Shown here: positions 47,300 through 61,297 of the stretch, piece by piece
Layout: the number at the start of each line of letters is the position of its first letter
Position numbering within the stretch: the first letter of the stretch is position 1
Assembly (NCBI RefSeq): GCF_954871325.1
Contig: NC_088778.1
Span: 33,678,730-33,742,729, forward strand
Origin: Gordionus sp. m RMFG-2023
Taxonomy: Eukaryota > Nematomorpha > Gordioida > Chordodea > Parachordodidae
Reading direction: 5' to 3'
DNA length: 64,000 bases
Program-made: the position numbers and the translations under genes
The notes under the pieces: model-generated
What the model was told of the DNA's origin: nothing
The model's input: the letters and a program-made list of their open reading frames with translations, nothing else
Databases searched by the model: none

Positions 47300-48703
47300 A
47301 TGCACGTGACCGAATACGTATTCCAAATAATTCTCACCCCCATAACAGTCGTGTGCGGTCTCGTATTAAATCTAGCGGTCTTTCGGAGAAGTCACATATT
47401 GGCGGAAATTTACCCGCCTAGCATATACCTAGCTAAATACTTGCTATTGTTAAGCGTGGGAGGTTGCCTGGCGGCTATCATATGGCCATTCGTATTCAAC
47501 GTGGTCAGGGTCAGACGAGAACCCCTATCCCAGTCACTGCATTGGTTGGTGTACATGACCTTCTTTCATCCCATAATCCGGAGCATATTTGTCAAATCCA
47601 GAAGCTTCCTGATACTGGTTTTCGCGTTTGAACGCTCGTTCTGTCCTCTCATCCCTTTCTGGAATAGCATAGAATGCTACAGGGCCCATAGAATGCTGAA
47701 TATCGACGAATCGCCCAGATCTCCCATAAAAATTCTTCTTCTCAAGGTCAGCAATTTTATTATGTGCAGGAGAAATCGGGTATGCCCGATAACTCCTTCC
47801 AGCATTCTGAGAAGCGCCGACCTAGAAAAGGGGATATATAGGTGGGATCATTTTTCGGACACTACCCTTGGTGTAGATTACAGACTTTTGAGGAATGCGA
47901 ATTTCGTCAAATTCTTGTCCCTGATATGCCTCTCGCTCGGGATCCTATTTTCGATGCCCAGAATAACTTGGTACAAGGTCACGGCTTACGTGTACTTCGA
48001 GTCAGATTATTCCGAACCCATTAATCATCAGATGTCCAGCCAAAATCCTAGCGAAGTTTTTTTGAATCACGTCGATGGCCTACCCCGCAAAATTATCTAC
48101 ACCAAGAAAAAGATTTACTCCAGAATGTACAGGTTGAAAGGGAGAAGTTTCTGGATCGCCTACCTGATAGAAAATATTACGAGTTTCGTAATTTTGACCC
48201 TCAACGTTGGTTTCGCTGTGAGAAATGCCGTTTACTATTTAAAAATTAGGCGTTATTTTAATGAGCCAAATTTTTCGACTTCCTCCGGGAACGATAATCA
48301 ATCGGATATACACCACAATCACAAAGTGGAATCCAAATCTTTATTCACCCACGAAATGAGGATTAGCCAGCTTCAGCTGTGCTTATCCGTAACCCAGATC
48401 TTGGCTCTCATTCCGAATGGCGTCATTAACCTCGTCTACCCTTTTAGGAGAGACGCGTCGCTCGATAATCACCCTTACCATTACATGCCCTCCGAATTCA
48501 AATATTACTTGTTCGACAATGTCTACCCAGTTATAACCTATTTGGAATTACTCGGGTTTCTGCTGACCTCGATGTGGATGATATTTGTGGTGCCCGAAAT
48601 GAAACTGGATTGGTTACCCATGTTTAAAGAATGGGCCTATAGCATTAAAGCGATATTTATTAAAGTGTCTCTTCATACGCGGAAAATGGTAAATCGCGAA
48701 TAA
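47300..48703 (+). CDS. Divergent rhodopsin-like orphan G-protein-coupled receptor
   Basis: A single exon encodes 467 residues with seven hydrophobic segments, at about 6-28, 42-66, 82-115, 202-220, 283-306, 355-381 and 403-431. Helix 1 has GLVLNLAVF (compare the family's GN..V), and helix 3 ends FAFERSFCP, in the place of the DRY/ERY motif. The layout resembles invertebrate FMRFamide-receptor-like peptide receptors, but the helix 2 Asp and the helix 7 NPxxY are not recognisable. The loop after helix 3 (about 117-200) is about 85 residues, far longer than usual, and loop 2 outside the membrane is also long. The start is fixed by an in-frame TAA just before the ATG. The codons are G/C-rich for this region. 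Ligand and coupling cannot be inferred. Confidence 0.75.
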   Translation: MHVTEYVFQIILTPITVVCGLVLNLAVFRRSHILAEIYPPSIYLAKYLLLLSVGGCLAAIIWPFVFNVVRVRREPLSQSLHWLVYMTFFHPIIRSIFVKSRSFLILVFAFERSFCPLIPFWNSIECYRAHRMLNIDESPRSPIKILLLKVSNFIMCRRNRVCPITPSSILRSADLEKGIYRWDHFSDTTLGVDYRLLRNANFVKFLSLICLSLGILFSMPRITWYKVTAYVYFESDYSEPINHQMSSQNPSEVFLNHVDGLPRKIIYTKKKIYSRMYRLKGRSFWIAYLIENITSFVILTLNVGFAVRNAVYYLKIRRYFNEPNFSTSSGNDNQSDIHHNHKVESKSLFTHEMRISQLQLCLSVTQILALIPNGVINLVYPFRRDASLDNHPYHYMPSEFKYYLFDNVYPVITYLELLGFLLTSMWMIFVVPEMKLDWLPMFKEWAYSIKAIFIKVSLHTRKMVNRE

Positions 48704-51571
<2,868 letters not shown>

Positions 51572-51653
51572 CTTTTCTCACAAATTAACCATCGCTTAAG
51601 TGATATCTGAGTAAATAACTGTAATCTTAAAGAATTTATACAGATATTTAAAT

Positions 51654-51841
51654 TAGTGTTGCTAACTCAATATTTTAGCTAGAAAAATATTGGCTAAGAC
51701 TTGAGACTTCGAAAATACATGTCTAGATCCTTTGTTCCTTCTCTGAGCAAAATCTTCAGGCCTGCGCGATATTTTTCCGGCTAAAATATTTGAGTTAGCT
51801 GTTTTTAAAAATCGACTCAAAACGTTCCGTTTAACAACACA
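51654..51841. mobile_element. M1 MITE copy, shortened left arm
   Basis: It starts TAGTGTTGCTAACTCAAT, skipping the AAACGGCTCG block, and ends GTTCCGTTTAACAACACA. Inner blocks are well conserved (GCAAAATCTTCAGGCCTGCG). Confidence 0.8.
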
Positions 51842-54136
51842 TAAAAAAATCTTCGTTTTAAATTATTAATAATATTTGCTATTTTTACAATTTTAGAAAT
51901 ATATTTAAAAAATATGAATTTTTAAAATATAAAAATTCACTTTTTGAAACCCGGCAAAAAAAATCCGGAATCCGGGTTCGGTTGCGGTTTTTGAAAAAAA
52001 TTTAAAAAAGGGGTTCAGGTTAGGTTCGTCATGGAAGAAGCCATTTAATATATTAATTTTTTTTTTGAATCATCCATTTATATTAAATGGGAGAAAAAAC
52101 AAATTAGATATGCCTGTCAGTGTCACAATTTGCTAGGCGTCACATGTGTAAAGATCAAGAATGTCGATCATAAAGTGGGAGAAAAATTCGGTAATGAATC
52201 GTTCAAATGCTGGAAGAGAAATTATTAAATATGGTTATTATGAAGAGAGCCGCCGATCAATCATAAAAAGCAAGGTTTCATTCAAGATAATTCTGAGAAG
52301 AGTCAATCTATCTATCATACAAAGCAAAGATTGTGATCACGTTATTATGACAAGCGTCAATCAATCATTTAAAACATATTATTTATTTTTCTTTAAAAAA
52401 AAAGAGGGGGGGGGGAGCTAATCGATCATGTAAGAAATTTTATTTCTTTAAATTCAAAATATGATTATTTTTTTTTAAAAAAATATGTTTTTCAATTAAA
52501 TTCTATTTCCGGTTCCGTTTTAAAAAAAAATATTTATATTCTTTGTTTACTTTTTCTTTTAATGTACTTTTTTTTTATGTTTACCTTCTTTTATAGTCAC
52601 GTGATTATTCTTATTATTCTAACGAATTCTTTACGCAGTAAGAAAGAAAGAAAGAAAGAAAGCCCCAGGATCTCAACCCAATTCCGAGATTAGAAAAGTA
52701 CGCCATTTTAACGGATAGCGAAATAAAATCTCGAACTTTCTTGAAAAGAATAAAGAAATCATTTAGGAAAATAAAATAATTTAAAATGTCAGAGTTCTGA
52801 GTTCAAATCGACTGAGCCTGTTAGAATATCCATTCCGAGCCGCTCAACCCGAGACAGAATCGTGCCTGGGCCAGTTTGTACAGGCCCTAGTTAATTTTTT
52901 TTTTTATAAAAAAGTATATTTCTGTAGGAATTAAGCATCGGATTTAGGAATATCAGATGGTATCCTATAGGAATTAAGCATCGGATTTAGGAATATCAGA
53001 TGGTATCCTAATTGAATAATATTTTGAAAGTAAAAATTACATCTCTTACTTAATTGTGGTGCAAAAATAAATGTCATTTTATATAGTTATAATGTTTAAT
53101 TATTTAAAACAAGAAGACAAGTTTAATATATATATATATAAATAAATTTTTTCCATTATAATAATAACAACTTTTATACATTTTTTACGATAAATTTAAA
53201 TTATTTATAAACTGAGAAATGATATAAAATATTATAAAATAAAAGTCCATTAAAATAGAAAGTATTTACTTACATACAATTCCTAGATTGCATCAATTAA
53301 TTAACAAAAAAAATTTTTTAAATTATTATTATACTATAATTTAATATTGTGGCTGGCCAGTAACCTATAAATAATAACTATTCTCCGGGCTCGGCTATCA
53401 ACTAGAGATCTGGGGTCGGGCCTTAGAAATTTTTTAAAATATATCTACAATTTATCAATTTTATGTTTGAATTTTTTTTATTGTAAAATAAAAAATATGT
53501 GATTTTATTTTAAAGAAAAAGTAGATGCCATATAGCGAATATCTTTTATTTTGAAGTAATTTAAAAAAAAAAATTAATTTCTATATTTAAATATATTTTA
53601 AACTCTATTAATTATATACCAAATTCAATAAGGTTAAATAAAAAATATATTATATTTTACATTTAATTAACATAAAATCTAGAATATTAAACTCTACAGT
53701 TACGAAATATTTTATCTTGATAAATTTTTGTTTATATATTTAAAATCTATTCATTTAAATAAACTCAGATTTTTATATTCATAAATCCTTCTATGAATAA
53801 TTTTATATCAACAATACAAAATCTAAAGTCCTTATTAGGTAACTACTTTTTAGTACTTTTAGGTTAAAAAAAACTAACAACAATCCTTAGAGATCCATTT
53901 ATGCCTTGGACAAAGAATATCTCTCGAGATATGTAGATCAAATTTTATATCCATATCGGCTCTATGCCTGGCCTGATAATTAATCTTTTTAATCCCCCCC
54001 CTCCTCCCCTTTCGTTTTTTAAATAATATAGTTTATATAATTTATATTTGATTTTTTGAAATAATATATATATTTGTAATATTCTGAATATTCGATATTG
54101 CAGAAAAAAAAAAATTAACTTAAAGGATCTCTAATG
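51842..54136. other. Gene-free interval with small repeats
   Basis: It contains a short (GAAA)n run at 52640-52662, a perfect tandem pair of a 42-bp unit (AGGAATTAAGCATCGGATTT) at 52924-53010, a GGCCC-type patch near 53385-53425 and the inverted partner of 5590-5745 at 53865-54010. No gene was seen. Confidence 0.55.
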
Positions 54137-54529
54137 ATTTGAATCATGGGCGTCACTAAGTCTTTACAATCATAAGGGGCTTAAAAAATTTTAAAATTAT
54201 TTTCGAAATTACCCTCTTTTTACTTTGAAGCATTATCCTAATTTACCTTTTTTGAGTGATATAAATAATAAATATCTAATCTTGAGAGGGCTCTTCAAAT
54301 TTTATGGGGCTCGAGCTCCTGCACTCCTTCCCATCCCCAATGACGCTCAGCGTCTACATGAGCGGGAGGGGTAGGAACAGTTCGCATCCTATTTTTTTGA
54401 AGGGGTGGGGGATAGGGGATAGGCTTTAATGGGGGTAGGATAAATTTTTTTGGGGGGTTATTTATTAAATTTTGAGATGAAATAGGACATTATTTGCTGT
54501 AAAAATTAATACTTTTATATAACAAATTC

Positions 54530-56853
54530 TGAAAAAAACCATTTAAAAAAAAACAAGTTAAGTTTTAGTTTTAATATTAAATTTCATTTCTACTTTTAAA
54601 AAATAAAATTATAATAATATAAAATGATAATATGTACAATAATCAACTAGTATATATATATATACTAAAACATTTCAATCAACTGGTATATATGTAAAAA
54701 AAACATTTAAATTAATACTCAATAAATTATTTCACAAATTTGAATAAACAACCCAATTAACATTCCCCTCCTCGACAAAGCATTAAGTTGCTGCTCGGTG
54801 GGCGCATAAGTCTGTTTGAGTTGGGTGAGTCCATACGTTTTCGTCGGTTAGAAAAGTTGCTGTACGTTATCATTATATTGATAAAATTTGAATATACGGA
54901 ACAAAAGAATTTGGAATAAAATTTTCAGAATATGGAATGATGAATATGTTGAATTGCGTAAGAATGAATTATATAAATATGGGGAATTCCATAAGAATGA
55001 TAAATCAAAAAAAAAATTATTATATAATATTTCGCGTTTTTTGAAAATTTTGCGTTTTAGTGTTCAATTAATTTTTTTGCGTTTTAGTCTCCAATTTATT
55101 TTTTCGCGTTTTAGTCTTTCGCGTTTTAGTGTTAAATTTATTTATAATTATAAATTAATATTTTCAATCCTGAGGTTAAGATATGCAAATAAAATACTAT
55201 TCACATTTCCCTCTCTTTTAAAAAAAAAATTTAAATTTCACACCCTAGTTTTAATTCAATAAGTGCTTTTTTTTAAAATAATACTTCATAAGATAATTTT
55301 TAGAAAATGATCTCATCACATCATTTAAATACTTATCTAAAATAAAGATGTTACATAATTTGTCTTCAAAAGCTTTATTTCAAGAACATTTTTATCATAT
55401 TAAGTATTACTTATAAAGGTTATTTAAATCAATCATGTGATTTCAACCTTTTAATTCATGTTTTAATTACATTTTAATATATTTAAAATTAAAGTTTTAT
55501 CTTCTTGTTTAGGATTTTTAATGGTATATTTTTAATTATATCTAAAAATTTATCTTTATTAAGTAAATAATTTTTTTAAGGCTTTATATGTGTTCAAATA
55601 AGTCCATTATTGATTTACATTTAAGTTATTTTAATAAGTAAATTTACAACATGCCTTTATCTCGGCAAAAAATTTTAATTTATAATAACTTTCTTCTTAT
55701 GTGGATTAGAATAATAAGTAATCATCATTGATCTCAAATATTGAATTCATAACCTAACGTCCAACTTCCATATTGGTTCTTTCTAGGTTGTCACCTTAGG
55801 TTAGGTGCTGGTTATCATATTCCAGTCCAACATCCAGAGCCAGGACACCATGAAGAAAGAAGCTTTTTGCATGAAAGAACGTACTAAGGTATGATTCTTG
55901 GTCATCTCAATAGATTGTCATCTCAATAGATTGTCATCTCAATAGATTGTCATCTCAATAGATTGTCATCTCAATAGATTGTCATCTCAATAGATTGTCA
56001 TCTCAATAGATTGTCATCTCAATAAATAGGCAGTCACATCAATAGATTAGGTTCAATAGGTGCATCTCAATAATTGATCAATAGATTAGGTAGTCATCAC
56101 AATAGATTCATCAATAGATTAGGTAATCATCTCAATAGGTAGTCATCTCAATAGGTAGTTATTTCAATAGGTAGTCATCTCGATAGTTTAGGTAGTCATC
56201 TCATAATCTCGATAGGTTAGGTAGTCATCTCATAATCTCGATAGGTTAGGTAGCCATCTCATTCTAGTCCACCACCCAGAGCCGGGGCATTGTCCATAAT
56301 TAGCATTAAGTTTATTGTCCACAATAAAAATTTTACTTTAAGAAAATACTATATGTTTTAAGTTATGAATTTCATATCGGAAAAAAAAATTATGTTCATC
56401 GTCAAACGGAAATAAATAATTCTATGTCTTTAAATTTTATATCGTCAAAGCAAATAAAAAAAAAATCTTTTTAATTAATTTTCTTTTTTACTTTTTTTTT
56501 TTTAAATTTTAAGGCAAATTTTATATATTTTATCTTTTTTTTTAACAAAAACGTGCCGGGGCACCATGAAAGAAACAAAAAAATAATTAAGTTGTATTTT
56601 GTTTTAAATAAATTTTATTACTTTTTTAAAAAATAAAATAATAATAATAATATAAAATGATCCTCAATGTATAATAATCGACTAATATATATACTAAAAC
56701 ATTTCAATCAACTGGTATATGTAAAAAAACATTTAAATTAATACTTAATAAATTATTTCACAAATTTGAATAAACAACACAATATGTTACAAAACATTTA
56801 AATTAATACTCAATAAATTATTTCACAAATTTGAATAAACAACCCAATTAACA
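54530..56853 (-). mobile_element. Non-autonomous LTR retrotransposon on the minus strand
   Basis: Direct repeats at 54530-54762 and 56567-56853 read, on the minus strand, TGTTAATTGGGTTG at one end and TTTCTTTCA (or a close variant) at the other. Next to the upstream LTR, TGGTGCCCCGGCACG is a primer-binding site. Next to the downstream LTR, CGAGGAGGGGAA is a polypurine tract. The flanks AAATT and AAATC suggest a 5-bp target duplication. The LTR at 56567 is longer because a segment of about 60 bp is doubled inside it. The 1.8-kb interior has no recognisable pol and holds a 16-bp minisatellite. The element looks whole by its ends and non-autonomous. Confidence 0.85.
55904..56265. repeat. 16-bp minisatellite and decayed derivatives
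   Basis: TCATCTCAATAGATTG is repeated about 7.5 times without change at 55904-56026. Irregular versions (GGTAGTCATCTCAATAGG, ATAATCTCGATAGGTTAGG) follow to 56265. It lies inside the LTR element. Confidence 0.92.
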
Positions 56854-57459
56854 AAATCTATATATTGTAAACTATCATATTGTTTTCCAAATAAAACTTT
56901 CTGCTATCCTTTAAAATATAATTTAAAAGGTTTAGATATTTCAGCAAGCTCATAATGCCATAATAATTAATTTATTGTAAATAATTGAGGTTTTAATTGA
57001 ATTTATGATCTAAAAAATAAATTATTTATATTCACTAAATATCGATAGTTGGTAGATTGATTAATTTAAGTTATCCTTTATAAATTATATGCAAAGAGTA
57101 TCAATAAATTAAAAAGGTAAAAATAATAATAGGGAGACACCGCCGCCGAAGGTGGTAAATTTTTTAGGGGGGTAGGCAAAGGTTTTTGAAGGGGGTTTGC
57201 ATCCAGTGAAAATCCTGTCATGTAGACGCTGATGACGCTACTGATTTGAATGTGTGAAGTAAAATTCTAACATATCTAAAAATAATACCCATTTATACCT
57301 CTTCACACTTAAATATATTTTTTAAGCTTGCCTTTGGCGTTCATTTAGGATATTTTCAGATTCACCGGTATAATTATTAGATTAAAATTTTCTCAAACAT
57401 AGCTTTTTTAAAATATTATTTTTTGCAATTTACACTTGGTTATTTATTTAACCTATTAA

Positions 57460-57641
57460 TAGTGTTGTTAAAAAGCTCGATTTTGCTAAAATTTAAATTA
57501 AGAATTTAGCCAAAATAATATACGCAAGCCTCGAAATTTTCAATAATATATCCAAGACTTTATGCCATCTATGGGCAAATTTCCACCCGTATTATTTTTG
57601 ACTAATATATTGATATCCAATCGAACCGTTTAAGTATCCTA
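57460..57641. mobile_element. M1 MITE copy
   Basis: It starts TAGTGTTGTTAAAAAGC and ends CGTTTAAGTATCCTA. The flanks CCTATTAA and CTTATCAA agree at six of eight positions. Confidence 0.78.
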
Positions 57642-57849
57642 CTTATCAATGTCAAAGGAATAAATAAGTTAATGTTAGAGACTGCCCAAGATTTATTAGA
57701 ATACAAAAGATCTGTTTTTTATGTATTAAGAATTTGTGTGTTTTATCCCTCCCCCCAAGAGTAGACACAACTGAGTTGTCTTCAGAAATAATACGATTCT
57801 TGCTGGATTCATATCCAGAAACATCAGATTGGCAAGCGACGCTCTTATC

Positions 57850-58034
57850 TAGTGTTGTCAAACAGCTCTATTTAGCCTATTTTAAATTAAGATTTTAGCC
57901 AAAATAAAATAATGCAGGCCTCATAATTTTGTTAATATAAACCTTCTGCCATCAAAATCTTTAAGCTTTTATAATATTTATAGCGAAATTTGGGTTAGCC
58001 ATTATTGAAAAAAACTAGCCGTTTAACAATACTA
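57850..58034. mobile_element. M1 MITE copy with target duplication
   Basis: It starts TAGTGTTGTCAAACAGC and ends CCGTTTAACAATACTA. The flanks CTCTTATC (57842-57849) and CTCTTATA (58035-58042) differ at one base. It ends about 280 bp before the GMPS start codon. Confidence 0.86.
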
Positions 58035-58315
58035 CTCTTATAGACTAGGCCACATAAGCTTACCAAAAATTACAATGTTTTAAATATATATTATGACATA
58101 ATTTGGAAGTCTCCAAATGAAAAATAAACAATATACCAATTTGTAATTATAAGAATAAATAAAATAAATATACGCCATCTACATTTATTTTCTAAATTCT
58201 TAACTTTTTCATTATCGAAAATTTTAAAATCACATTTTTCGCTTTTTAATATGTATCGCATTCATATTTAATTTCAATTCTATTTTAGTAAATTCTTTTA
58301 GATTCCTAAATTCCA

Positions 58316-58366
58316 ATGGTTCATGATAAAATTGCAATATTAGATGCTGGTGCCCAATATGGGAAA
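58316..58366 (+). CDS. GMPS: GMPS exon 1
   Basis: It codes for 17 residues from the ATG through GAQYGK, ending on a codon boundary at GGGAAA|GTAATG. The N-terminus is much shorter than in vertebrate GMPS. Confidence 0.87.
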
Positions 58367-58951
58367 GTAATGTATTATAGTGAAATCACTAATTTTATAT
58401 TCAATTAAGTTGATAGATAGAGCACTTAGAGAATTATGTGTAGAATCAATCATTATGCCTATGGATACTCCTCTATCAGTGTTATTAAGTGATGTAAAAA
58501 CATCAGGTAATCCATTTAAAGCAATTATCATATCTGGAGGCCCAGGTTCTGTTTATGATACATATTCTGCACACTGCCATCCTTCAATATTTAACTCATT
58601 TGTCAGTCCATCATCAAACGAGTCAACAATACCTATTTTGGGAATATGCTATGGATTTCAAGTAATATTTTTATAAATTATATTATACATAATTGTATTT
58701 CAGTTAATAAATCATGTGTTTGATGGTGTTATACAACCTGCAGCCTCTAGGGAAGATGGAGTACTACCAGTCAAATTAGATACTCATTCTTTGTTATATA
58801 AGTTTACTATTTATGAATTTGTTAAATAACTTATTAATTTGTAACAGAGGTATAAATGCTGACCAAATGGTTTTATTAACTCATGGTGATAGTTTGATTG
58901 AATTAGGAAAAGGATTAAAATCAAATGCTCTTTCTGGTCCATTAGTTGTAG
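58316..58951 (+). CDS. GMPS: GMP synthase, first four exons (gene continues past the window)
   Basis: GMP synthase makes GMP from XMP, ATP and glutamine in the cytosol; this part is the glutaminase (class I amidotransferase) domain. The exons are 58316-58366, 58410-58661, 58704-58801 and 58848-58951, with GT-AG introns of 43, 42 and 46 bp. The joined product reads ILDAGAQYGK, LIDRALRELCVE, IIISGGPGSVYD, then ILGICYGFQ with the nucleophile Cys, HVFDG, SREDGV and LLTHGDS, ending in phase 1 at a GTAAGA donor. An in-frame TAA lies 9 bp before the ATG. The His-Glu of the triad, the ATP-pyrophosphatase domain and the dimerisation domain are not found in the remaining 5 kb, so the next intron is large or the copy is a 5' fragment. 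The codons are AT-rich like DCP2. Confidence 0.9.
58410..58661 (+). CDS. GMPS: GMPS exon 2
   Basis: It codes for 84 residues between AATTAAG and GTAATA, phase 0 at both ends. It contains SGGPGSVYD and the catalytic-cysteine loop GICYGFQ. Confidence 0.9.
58704..58801 (+). CDS. GMPS: GMPS exon 3
   Basis: It lies between ATTTCAG and GTTTAC, 98 bp. It encodes LINHVFDGVIQ and SREDGVLPV, matching the family's region after the Cys loop. Confidence 0.87.
58848..58951 (+). CDS. GMPS: GMPS exon 4
   Basis: The acceptor is TTGTAACAG and the donor GTAG|GTAAGA, 104 bp. It encodes QMVLLTHGDSLIELGKGLK and SGPLVV, then stops in phase 1. Confidence 0.87.
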
Positions 58952-59599
58952 GTAAGATTATAAATATGAAATATTATACAAATATACATATTTATTTGTA
59001 AATAATTATTTTTGTTGAACAAGGATTTTACATTTTATTTGATTTACAACATTAACTATCAAAATTTACAACATTTTGGTAAAACATATAATTATTTTAT
59101 AGCTGATAAAATTTTGTTACACAGATAATTATCAGGTGTAGTACTAGTTCTGTCTCACATTAGTAATATTATTGTTATTACTTCACTTATCATCTCATTT
59201 AGACCTAATTTAATAATACTATTATGCGAGTTTGTTAAATTCCTTCTAAAAAATTTTTTTTAATTATTGACAAATATATATTTTATATATATAATAATTT
59301 TTTAAGGTTAGAATATATTAAAATGACAATTTTAATTTTAATATGCTTACATTTGAGGTTCAATACCTGACCTAATCAATTAAGATTTTTATGGGATATT
59401 TTTTTTTAGTTAATAACTTTTTTATGAATAATGATTTATTTAATTGTTTTTAAATATTATATTATTATACAAATATTATAGATTTTTCTCATAATCGCAC
59501 AATTTAAAATATATATATATAAAGACAACACACAATATATATTAATGTTAAAAATAATCATCTTTCAGGATGAGGCTACTCATGAAGCTAATTTGCCTT
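58952..59599. other. AT-rich interval in the putative GMPS intron 4
   Basis: No exon continuing GMPS was found here. (TA)n-like sequence is common. Confidence 0.5.
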
Positions 59600-60420
59600 G
59601 TGATTAGCTTTGGTGTGTCTTTGTCTCAAGAAATTTTTTTTACAAGGTTTGTTCATTAGTTTATGAATGAAACCAAGTTCCTTGAAAAAGGATAAAGTAT
59701 GATTCCCAAAGTTTGTTAAGGTGGTGGAAATTATAGGAATGAGTATGTGTTGTTGTGAAATTTTTGAATATTTTGATATTTTTAGTTTACTCCTTTTTCT
59801 CAAGGATGTTAAGTGGTTGATTGGTAGGAGTCAATGGATCAATGAACAATTAATCCCATATCAGGAATTGACCTCGCTTCTAAGGAATTTGAGAAAATCT
59901 GTACGTTTCCCATCAGATTTGAAAATGCCTGAAGGTGCAAGAATAGATGGAATTTGAGCTGATCTCAAGACTCTAAGGATAATTGAATTACATAAATTAT
60001 GTCTAACAATTTGACCATTACAAGAACGAAAATGAAAGTTATGTTTTCCACTACCCTCGATGGTATAACTGCAGTCAGAGCAAGTATCAGGTTGAGTTAT
60101 TAAATACCAAAGGTTGTTAAGGTGGTGGAAATTATAGGAATTAATATATGTTCTTGTATTGGAAGGAGCCAATGGATCAATGCGAAATCATGAATTGACC
60201 TCACTTCCATAGAATTTAAGAAATTCCATCTGGACGTTTCCCGTTAGACCTAAAAAGACCTGGAGGTTCAAGGATAGATTAAATTTGAGCTGATCTTAAT
60301 GACCTAAAGATAATCGAATTACATAAATTATGTTTAACAGTTCTACCTTTACAAGAACGACAGCATAGGCTATGTTTTTCATTACCCTCGATGGTCTTGA
60401 GAAAGATGAGTAACTAAAAA
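59600..60420 (-). pseudogene. Degenerate, tandemly doubled LINE C-terminal fragment
   Basis: On the minus strand the best piece (60172-59861) contains CSDCSYTIEGSGKHNFHFRS, then RHNLCNSIILRVLRSA, PSILAPSGIFKSDGKR. This is the CxxC...H...C, RH..(C)N and (S)DGKR order of the C-terminal region of many invertebrate LINE proteins. A following piece gives LGFIHKLMNK and NFLRQRHTKANH, like that family's end. The segment beginning TTAAGGTGGTGGAAATTATA occurs at 59716 and again at 60117, so about 400 bp is doubled. Frames are broken in several places. No reverse transcriptase core is present. It is the same family as 43330-44110. Confidence 0.65.
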
Positions 60421-60595
60421 TCGTAAATAGTTCAGCATTTCTATAATTTTCACCGCCACATGATAACCTTTGGAAATCGCTCTTTATCCTACTTCAAGGA
60501 ACTTGGGTTCTCATATTCGGAAACTTACGTCGTTTACATTTAATAATTGGTAATCGGGTCTATCCCTTGTATTGGTGTGTTCAATCGGGTAGTGG

Positions 60596-60752
60596 GATGT
60601 TTAGAGAAGGGTTTAGCAGAAAATTTGCTGAATGGATTCAAGGCATGGGCGGATGTTTAGAGAAGGGTTTAGAAGAATGGATTCGAGGCATGGCTAGCGG
60701 ATGTTTAGAGAAGGGTTTAGCGGAAAATTTTCTAAATAGATTCAAGGCATAG
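60596..60752. repeat. Minisatellite of about 50-56 bp, three copies
   Basis: GGATGTTTAGAGAAGGGTTT starts each unit (about 60596, 60651, 60698), followed by variants of AGCAGAAAATTTGCTGAATG. The open frame through it (CLEKGL repeats) is a by-product of the repeat. Confidence 0.82.
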
Positions 60753-60891
60753 GTAAGGGTAAGTATACAAAAAAAAATTTTTTTTATGTAGAACTAGAAG
60801 TAGAACCCTGGTTTGAATGGGGGAAATAGATAAAAAAAATTTGCAATTGTTTTTTTTTCTTCTTTTCGATTTGACATGCTCATACTCGTTA

Positions 60892-61247
60892 CAATGACAT
60901 ATAAATAATACCTAGACTGACGGCGCATTCGTAATAATGCATTTGATAGCGTCATTGAATGCAAATCAGCTGTAGCCGCCATTTTGGTAACCCGTAATAG
61001 TTAATTATTCTCATGTTAGAAACTTTAATGTTGAATTGACAGCTTTGCTTCCTTATTAGCATCGATGAGCAAGGCAATTTCTTTAATAAAGTTTGATTCA
61101 AGACATAGGGAATGAATCGGCATCTCGTTTAAAATTTTTCAATAATGATGGCGGGTAATCAAAATGGCGTCCTCAGCTGTTTATCATCGATGTACACTTT
61201 CAATGAATGCATCCTCCAGTCTAAGGTATTATTATACCATGTCATTA
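60892..61247. mobile_element. M2 fold-back MITE copy
   Basis: It begins CAATGACATATAAATAATAC and ends TTATACCATGTCATTA. The flanks ACTCGTTA and ACTCAATA agree at six of eight positions. The arms contain the CAGCTG and GCCATTTTGGT blocks. Confidence 0.84.
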
Positions 61248-61297
61248 ACTCAATATTAGTAAAAATGGGCACCAAAATATTTAGTTTTAAAAAAAAT

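Larger units (their letters stand above)
54145..57243. mobile_element. hAT-type composite carrying an LTR element
   Basis: A perfect 8-bp repeat ATTTGAAT lies at 54137-54144 and 57244-57251. Inside it the ends read CATGGGCGTCACTAAG and, at the right, GCTGATGACGCTACTG, inverted and similar to the CAGTGGCGTCACTAGG type. A subterminal sequence AGCGTCTACATGA near 54352 is inverted at the right end (TCATGTAGACGCT). Most of the length is an inserted LTR retrotransposon, leaving roughly 775 bp of the DNA element, with no transposase. Confidence 0.72.

Noticed and set aside
52161-52421. 86-codon open frame
   Set aside because: No resemblance to known proteins; AT-rich low-information sequence ending in a G run.
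52780-52830. Possible tRNA (T-loop-like GTTCAAATC)
   Set aside because: No acceptor stem, D arm or anticodon arm can be folded around it. No tRNA or rRNA was found elsewhere.
54888-55262. Open frame with Arg-Phe-Ser repeats
   Set aside because: It arises from the repeated GCGTTTTAGT word inside the LTR element, on the opposite strand.
55904-56026. Possible CRISPR array or repeat protein
   Set aside because: The 16-bp units have no spacers; it is a minisatellite inside an LTR element.
60567-60752. Short protein with CLEKGL repeats
   Set aside because: It is translated from a three-copy minisatellite in non-coding DNA.
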